A stretch of 64,000 nt of DNA. Source: Perognathus longimembris pacificus. Taxonomy: Eukaryota; Chordata; Mammalia; Rodentia; Heteromyidae. The stretch spans positions 10,375,606 through 10,439,605 of the forward strand of contig NC_063181.1 of the NCBI RefSeq assembly GCF_023159225.1, written 5' to 3'. The position numbers and the translations under genes are program-made. This document shows positions 57,000 to 64,000 of this stretch, one piece after another; the stretch's first letter is position 1, and every line of letters starts with the position of its first letter. Under the pieces are notes generated by a model that made no database searches, was not told the origin of the DNA, and worked only from the letters and a program-made list of their open reading frames with translations.

Positions 57000-57480
57000 T
57001 GGTGTTCATTAGCAGTGTGTCTGATGCCTGGAATTTAGTGGCATTCACTAGAATTTTATAATGGCATAAACAATTCTCTGGGGGAAATAAAATATCACCG
57101 TGTGAGATAAAACTAACATTAGTAAAATAAATATTAGTCTGGGGTTAACTGTTAGCCTAAGCTTTCTCTTAATTCAAATTCTGAGGTAAGCCTTCATTTG
57201 TCAAAGTAATAGTTCATTTCAGCTCAGTTTGGCACTCTAGTATGAAAATCACCGGAGACTTGCAAAAGTCTATGAGTCATACAAACTGGCTCCAGCGCTT
57301 AATTGCAAAACGCCAAATAGCATTCCTTGGGAAGCACATGACTCCACAATCTAGGTTAAGAGATCACAAGACATTATCAAATGCTAGCTCTGGGAAGTGA
57401 TCGTTAAGTCAGGCACTTAGGTTTTGTAAGTGAAGGTAACTGCACAGGTGAACGATCTTTCGAAATCACACGGGGCTGGA
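57000..57480. promoter_or_regulatory. Candidate conserved non-coding block
   Basis: Unique, repeat-free text with a consensus AP-1 site 'tgagtcat' (57273-57280), homeobox-like 'cttaattgcaaa' just downstream, and complex sequence to about 57480. No gene is recognised. Regulatory function is inference from composition only. Confidence 0.22.
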
Positions 57481-58396
57481 GGATGGGGGTGAGGCAGCTT
57501 CACTTCCTATTTTATCACTGTAGATAGCTAAAGTGTTTTTATACAAGGTTAGCCCAGCCTAATAAACTAGTCATCTTGGCTCGCTTTGCATGTCTGATGT
57601 GTCCCATCATCACAACCAAAAGGCACAAATGCACTTCAAAAGCTTCAGGCTACATAGAGTGGTGGATTGATTATATTCAGCCTCCTGGGGCCAGTTTTCT
57701 CAAAGCAAGCATAAGAGCAGGTGGCCAACAGTTTCCAGAAGCTTTTGGAGTTTGATTCCAGTTCCTCGGTCACTATGGAGTGACTGCCAGTTCTTGGTTG
57801 GTAGTTTCAACCCGGATGTGGAAGCTCTGCCTCTGGTGAGGTAAAGAAGAGCAAAGTGCTGCATCCAAACGAGCTGAAAGTGAACGTCTATAAATGAACT
57901 CAGTCCCCAGGCAGGCTTATCATCAATTCAGTCACATTTTCTAGCAGTTGAACATTTAAATAAAAATGGAATGTAGGTCTCTGCTCTTCTATTTTTTTGA
58001 ATTATACCTGTCTGTGATTGTTAGAGAAGACAGAGAAAATGTGTAGATGTATTTTTAAAGGGTCACTTAGAATGGAATCCAATGGCCTTATGTTTATTTT
58101 CCATTTATAGGCAGTTTGATTGTGTTAGATGCAGTGTCAACTAAAATTTTTCTTTCTCCAAAACATATATACCCTTGTCAGGGGTGGCTCTGTAATCAGT
58201 CTACTAGACCAGGACTTCTACTTGGGGAACCTTTTGAGCATCTCAAAGTAGTACCTGTTAAAATGGAAGTCAGTCTCCAAAGTGAACATGTTGTTGGAGA
58301 CCTTTTCTAGTATAAGACATAGAAAAGACACCACTGGTTTCTGAGACCTGCTACTTGTTCTCCTGAGTAGCCTTTACTTTCTCTTTGCTAGACTGC
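57481..58396. other. Non-repetitive sequence, no gene recognised
   Basis: No repeat or gene is recognised. Confidence 0.4.
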
Positions 58397-58480
58397 AAAG
58401 AGGGAGGAAGGGAAAGACACAGAGAGAGACAGAGAGAGGCAGAGAGAGAGAGAGACAGAGAGACAGAGAGAGAGAGAGAA
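58397..58480. repeat. GA-rich simple repeat
   Basis: (GA)n with GACA interruptions on the plus strand. Confidence 0.95.
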
Positions 58481-58639
58481 CCTACCTCACAGCAGGTCAT
58501 GCAAACAAGTGGATTTATTGGTATATTGGTTTATAGAAATTCTGGCTTTCAGAATGCCTTGATTGAGGAATTAAAGTCTTTTGACTCTGCTTTTTGTGTT
58601 GGCTTCTGTGTGTTTGTCTATTTGATTATTGCACTGTTT

Positions 58640-58840
58640 TGTTTTATTTTTTCAAGGTTGGTCTTGCTTTGGGCCAATCTGGGCTGTGATCCTCCTAGTT
58701 GCACATCCCAGTGTCACTGAGCATTAATAGATACTCAGCCATTGGGTGAAATTGGGGTTCCTCATACTTCTTTTCCTTTAGATGCTTGCCTCTAACCTTA
58801 ATCTTTGCTTCCCAAGTAGCTGGCATTACAGATTTGGTTG
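58640..58840 (-). repeat. Diverged B1-like pieces, minus strand
   Basis: 'gggccaatctgggctgtgat' with 'cctcctagttgcacatccca', and 'cccaagtagctggcattaca' resemble reversed B1 segments separated by unrelated sequence. Confidence 0.4.
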
Positions 58841-59918
58841 TTCGGTCTTGGCTTCATTTTGTGGTAGTGGAAAAAGGCTTGCCGAAGAGTTAGCAGGCTT
58901 CTCCCTCAGGCTGCCCAGCAGAGCGCAGGACTGGCCATCTTCAGCAGTGATTGGTCACATGTCCAGCTCTAAACCAATCACTGTGGCCAGGAAGGAGGAA
59001 TTGCTTCATTGACAGGTCTTGAGGTGTCTGCTGCTCCAGAAGCAGAGCGTTTTCTTCACACAGGTGCCACTGAAAATGGTGGTTGAGCAGATGGTCTCAT
59101 ACTCTTTGAGAAGCCACGACACCGAAAGGAGTTTCTCCATCATGTTCTTCTGAAACATCTCAACATTTTAAGCATATTCTTTCAGAGTCCTCTCCCCCAT
59201 CAGAACAGCATCTAAAATCATAGTAAATGGGGGCATGCCATCATTTGCAGAGGCTGGTGATAACCATGCCCTTCTTGATGAAGGACAGAATTTTAGGACA
59301 GATCTATTTTCCAGTCTCACTGTTTTTTAATCTTGCTCCTTTGGGTAAGAGAGATAGCTTAAATAAAACTTGGGCTGGCAAAATATTATCTTTGAAGAAA
59401 ATTACATTTTAGCTCTTTCATCTGAATTCTTCTATGTTAACTGTAATAACTAATTTTCTAAGGTCTGAATCATCTGGAACTATGATAACATTACTATTCT
59501 TAATTATTCAGAATAACAGCCCTCTGTCTACATCAGAGACCAACCTACATGTACCAAGGTCACAACTAAGTTTAATTGCTTACTTAAGGACCTTGAGCTC
59601 TGGAAAGCGAAATCATGAATACATTGTTGGTTTTCAGTTAAGGATGCCTTTGCCATGTTCATTTAGATGCTATTTTGGCAGTTCTAGATGCTTCATTCAT
59701 CTCAGCATCCCTCAGTGTGACATCTGACATCCATCCCCACCTCTCTACTCACACCCAGACATCCAGGGTCATCTGTGATTTCCATTCCACCAAATCCCAA
59801 TGACATGTTTGAATCCTCATCTACCTGATGCTCACACAGGGTCCACATAGCCCATCTTGAATAGGCACCAGCCATTCTGCTGAATGAAAGCAGACTATAA
59901 CACTAGCATTGTTGTGTT
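58841..59918. other. Unique or anciently repetitive sequence, no gene recognised
   Basis: About 58880-59010 ('cagtgattggtcacatgtcc', 'ccaatcactgtggccagg') resembles an old interspersed repeat I cannot name. No gene is recognised. Confidence 0.35.
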
Positions 59919-59942
59919 CCCCCCCCCCCCCGCGCCCCCCCC
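59919..59942. repeat. Poly-C run with CGCG interruption
   Basis: About 12 C residues, then CGCG-type interruption, then 8 C residues. Confidence 0.97.
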
Positions 59943-61319
59943 ATTCCTTTCATTGCAGCCACATCTGCAGGGTGTAGTAATCTTGCATGCATTGAGCTCT
60001 TTATTTTCCATTGGCGTTAACTATGGTAGAGAGCTAGGCTTTTGTCTCTTTTGAGGTGATGCCAGTAGGTTTGTTCATTCATTGGCTGTGCGTGGTCCAG
60101 GGGCTCTGGGAATCATCTCAGCCACCTCTCCCACTTTTAAAGTTAAAGTCATTAAAGTCTGAACTTCAAATGTGGCTCCATCTTCTTACTAAACTTCACA
60201 CAGCGGGGAAGTGGCAGATCTTGGACCCACACCCATTCCTATTCTTCCAATTCAGCGGGAATACATCTGACCCACATTTGTGTTTTCACTGCCTGCCATG
60301 GAAACCTGGTTCTTTGGCGATACAATAGGGTAGTGTGAGTTGCTAATTCTGATCTGTTTATGTCGTACCCCACCCCCACCATAGAGCTTATATATCCTAT
60401 TCTAAAGGCAAGCAGGAGCATCCATTTGCCAGACATAGTAGGGACAAATAAGAGATGTGGAACAGAGGTGGAGGTGTGCCTTTTCAAATATAATCTTTGT
60501 ACATGGAATCTTCCTACTGGGGAGCAGAAAGACTAAGGAATTTTGGATGGTTCTGTGCTGAGGTGGGGGGGGAGGGTGGAGAGGTGGGGGAGAGAAAGGG
60601 GACGTTCCCATAGTCCATGGGGTCTGTAAGAAGGAAAGATTGGCAGTTATCTTGTTGAATACCCACTGTGTAGTGATACTTGTGAATAGAGCCTAGGGAA
60701 GAGGTTACTAAGAGAAGTTGTAATATCAATCGTTATGAAAGAGCCAAGACAATCCCCTCAAATCTATTACATATGAGAGATAGGCAATTAAGATTCCATT
60801 CTTAGGCAGGCCCAATTATTGGCCTTATCCCTAGATGTATGACAAGCTAACTGGGGCTCTCAACAGGTGAAATAGAAAGACTCCTATCAAAGCAATGTGA
60901 CTTGGTGCATCCTAAGTAAAATCATTCCTAACAACACACCAACCATGCATGGGCAGAAGAGCTGTTCAGGATGGAGGTCTCGGCTAGAGTCTCTGCCTAA
61001 AACTCATTGGGCTTCCATCCATATCAGCTTCAAAGACCAAAGGTAGGCAGTGGTAATCTTATAAGCTGTGCAGCAGGTAGTTATACCCAAGAGTGGGATA
61101 TACCAACGAGCAAAATGACTACTGACTACCAAGGAGAAATAGTCCCCACCCTTGGTTGGCTGTATCCTCAGGGAAGGAAGAGGGTTTGTAGGAGGCAGAC
61201 AGAATATCTTCCTTTCTCTCACCTAGTTCCACCTCTTCTCATGTGAGCGATTGGACCACAGGCTTGGCCTCCTTTGCAAAATGGCAAGTAACATACAGGA
61301 AGTCTTGTATTATTAAAGC
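59943..61319. other. Non-repetitive sequence, no gene recognised
   Basis: No repeat or gene is recognised. A G-rich stretch lies at about 60561-60600. Confidence 0.4.
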
Positions 61320-61510
61320 ATTGGGCAAGGTAGTACGTGACTATAATCACAGCTACTTCAGAGATGAATATAGGAGAGTTGCAGTCAGAGGCCGGTCTAG
61401 GGAAATGAGCACAAGACCCTATTTGAAAAACCAAGTAAAAGCAAACGTATCAGAGGCATGGCTCAAACAGTAGAGTACGATGCATTGAGCTCAATCTCCA
61501 GTACCATATA
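61320..61510 (+). repeat. Diverged B1-headed composite SINE
   Basis: 'gggcaaggtagtacgtgact', 'ataatcacagctacttcaga', 'aggcatggctcaaacagtag' and 'ctcaatctccagtaccatat' keep B1 and tRNA-like parts in order. Confidence 0.65.
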
Positions 61511-61986
61511 CACAAAAATTTATTATTAAAACCTGAACAAACACATAAAAGTAAAAGCAATGGATTTTCATTAACCCATCACTAAGGATTATCAACTTTG
61601 CCAATCTTATTTCATCTATCCCTGCCACAATTTTATTTATATAAAATTTTCGTGGGAACAAATCCGAGGTTTCTTTAAATTATTGTATTAAGTATATGCA
61701 AATAAGGATATTTTTGCAAAACTAGTATGCCAGTATTATTCTTGACAAAATTAATAATAATTACCTAATATCACATAATTCACAAATTTCCCCATTGTTT
61801 CAAAATTATCCACTTTTAGCATTTCTTCTCAGATTTGTGTATGAGCAAGGTCCGCATTTTACAACTGATGACCATGTTTTGTCATTGTATTTAGTTAGCT
61901 TGGTCTCTTACTTCTCTCCTTTTTTCTCCATGGCTTTGATTTGTTACAGAAACATATTTATTGTCCTGTAGAAAGTTTCCATCTTA
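61511..61986. other. Non-repetitive AT-rich sequence
   Basis: No repeat or gene is recognised. Confidence 0.4.
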
Positions 61987-62108
61987 CAGGTCATGGTACA
62001 GCATACTTACAATCCCAGCCTTGGGAGGCTAAGGCAGTAGGATGGAGAGAGTTCAAGGCCAGTTTGGACTACACAATAAGTCTCTGTCTCAAACAACAAC
62101 AACAACAA
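61987..62108 (+). repeat. B1-like SINE monomer
   Basis: 'catggtacagcatacttaca', 'cccagccttgggaggctaag' and 'gttcaaggccagtttggact', then (CAA)n at the end: a plain B1 monomer. Confidence 0.85.
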
Positions 62109-64000
62109 AGTTTCTCTATCTGACTGACATTTCTGAGTTGTGTCATTTACTTGTTTCTCCATCCTTGGTGCTACTTGTAAGCCAGTAATCAAGAGAAACT
62201 TGATTTGATTTGGGTGAAGTTATTTTGATGAAAATGCTTCCTCAGTGATCTATAGAGAACAGGTTGTTTTATTAGTCAAAATTGACTAAAAAGTTTTGAG
62301 ACGGACTGGGAATTAAGGACACTCAATTCCCTAGGGAAAGGAGCATCCAAAGTGCAGCTAGTGGTGGCAGTTGGGGGTGGAGGTGGGGAATAAAACCACT
62401 GTGTTTAGTGTTCAATCCGTTGAGCTTCTTGAACTGCTTTGGTTACAGAGGAGAGGTGTAATGGAATTTTAGAATTGCATTTTTCCATTAGGGATCCAAA
62501 TTCAATACATGTGTGAGTTGGCAGACAGGACAGTTGAAAACCCGCCCAGGGCTCTGAAATGGTCAGACTGTGGAGAGGAGACAAGACTTTCATGAAAAGA
62601 TTTGGGACACAGCTTGCCTTGTTATCCTGAGCCTTTTGGGGGATGGAGTGGGACTATTTAGGTAGGATTTCCCAGTTTCTTGAGCTTCAGAGCTCATACA
62701 GAAGCTAGAATCCTGCCTCCCAGGCAGGTGGGAGATGACTTGGTTGTGGGTTGGTGCTGGTACCCTATGGGTGGCTTCTCTGTTAGTATTCATTGAATAA
62801 CATGTGGCTAAGTGATTGCTGCTGGTGTGCCAGAGGCAAGCTGACCCCCCGAGAGCCACACATGTGGCTTCTTGATTGTATCTGGTGAACTGAGTCCTGT
62901 GGAAACACTTGAGGGCCCAGAATTTGGAAATTGATTTCTGATTCAAGGGGCTGTGGGAGAGATTATGACATGGAAATGTTTTGTGCTCAGGCCAAAGGAA
63001 TAGCTTTCTGGTAGCTTAGTGTTTGAATGAAGACATGGGTGGGGGCTGATTTGCTGGGTGCAGTTAGATGAGAAGATGGTCCAAGCTGCCGCATCCCTCT
63101 CATGTCTTGGAATCCACGGGATGCCTCAGGATGCTGCAGCCAGAGGGAAGACCATGCAGAGGGTCTCCAGACGGGAATGACCTCACTTGCAGCCCATTTC
63201 GTCATTTGTCCCCTGTCATTTAGTGTCATTCCCATGGTTACAGTAAGGACAGCTTTGGTTCAGTCTCTCATAATGTCCTCTTGCCTTCTTAATGGGATTT
63301 GTTAAGAAGACAATTTTCTAGAGAGAACCACTCAACTCTAGCTAATTATGAGTTATTTATCTTCATTGGACAGAATGAAAAATAGCATCTTCTGTGTTTG
63401 AAGGTCTATAACCATCTTGAATATGAAGTATCATAAGTGATCTTGAGTAATAAAACAGCAAGTATGCAAATATTTCATAGTCTTTGAGAAATGACATTTT
63501 AGCATTTACTATATGGTTTCCTTGCTTTTGCATATGATATATACCTTGTGACATTATTTGACTCAAGTGAAATAATCAATAATTTTATTTAGTGGGGGGC
63601 AAATGGCATTTGTTGGAATTATGGGAGTAATTTATTGTATGCTCTGAACTAAAGCTTGCTCTAGGTAAGTGTGATATAAACACATTAAGTGATTCCTTTG
63701 CTGTTCAGAGAGCCTTTTTTTCTGGTTTTGGGTCCTTGGTCCTCAGATAAGCTGAGTTTTTGGAGGAAATTTCAACCTTATGCTTTGAAGATTGTCCACC
63801 TTCTCTGAGTCTAAGATACTGTTATTCTTTTACTGCATCCTATCCATGAGGAATGACAAAAAAGGAGCACTTTATTGGCATGGATTTTAAATTTCTCTTG
63901 CATTTCATCTGGGAGATGAAAGTAGACAGATAGGTCAACATTTAGGTCTCTTAGGAGAAGGACTCTATGGTGGGGTGGGAGATGAAGGCTCTAAAATTTA
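62109..64000. other. Non-repetitive sequence to the window end, no gene recognised
   Basis: No repeat or gene is recognised. A 118-codon minus-strand frame at 62590-62946 has no domain. Confidence 0.4.

Noticed and set aside
58850..59410. A processed pseudogene, because of 'aataaa' near 59360 and protein-like minus-strand stretches
   Set aside because: No recognised parent gene, no A tail, and frames are interrupted; part resembles an old interspersed repeat.

Overview
This is nuclear DNA from a rodent, most likely of the superfamily Geomyoidea (kangaroo rats, pocket mice, pocket gophers). The strongest clue is a dimeric SINE found five times (1109, 2903, 17944, 24734 and 41671). It has a tRNA-Ala/ID-like left half, a 'Geo' right half and a poly-A tail. 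From memory of the literature, this IDL-Geo element is restricted to Geomyoidea. B1-like 7SL-derived SINEs, an ID monomer, rodent-type L1 tails and ERVL-MaLR LTRs agree with a rodent. No bacterial, plasmid or phage features are present.

The window reads as intergenic or deep-intronic sequence. I found no protein-coding gene I can name. The open frames of 60-190 codons are L1 ORF2 fragments, SINE or microsatellite translations, or chance frames. Two short stretches have good splice-site pairs around open sequence (40187-40474 and 50344-50434) and are offered only as candidate exons.

Layout: 1-15.5 kb is unique sequence with SINEs, a MaLR LTR, two short 5'-truncated L1 tails with target-site duplications (8222-8339, 11455-11824), a MER5A-like DNA transposon and MIRs. 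A CpG-rich retroviral LTR-like block lies at about 15.5-16.1 kb. From 17 to 31 kb there are SINEs, decayed L1 pieces (23240, 27330, 30010), a solo MaLR LTR with a 5-bp duplication (25147-25659) and a long TTCC/TCCC tract. From 31 to 41.6 kb sequence is mostly unique, with SINEs, an old L1 tail and a candidate regulatory block (41090-41640). A 3.4-kb L1 (42175-45534, minus strand) is inserted in an older repeat that recurs at 46735-47165. From 48 to 64 kb sequence is mostly unique, with a GC-rich patch near 49.6-50.05 kb, a MaLR LTR and scattered SINEs.

The most unusual single item is at 56386-56448. It is the 5' half of tRNA-Trp(CCA), ending in the anticodon loop and flanked by a perfect 13-bp direct repeat, which looks like retroposition of a tRNA half. 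A second observation is that the 'Geo' half of IDL-Geo is also the right half of older B1-headed SINEs here. In those copies it keeps recognisable RNA polymerase III A and B boxes, which suggests where the Geo module came from.
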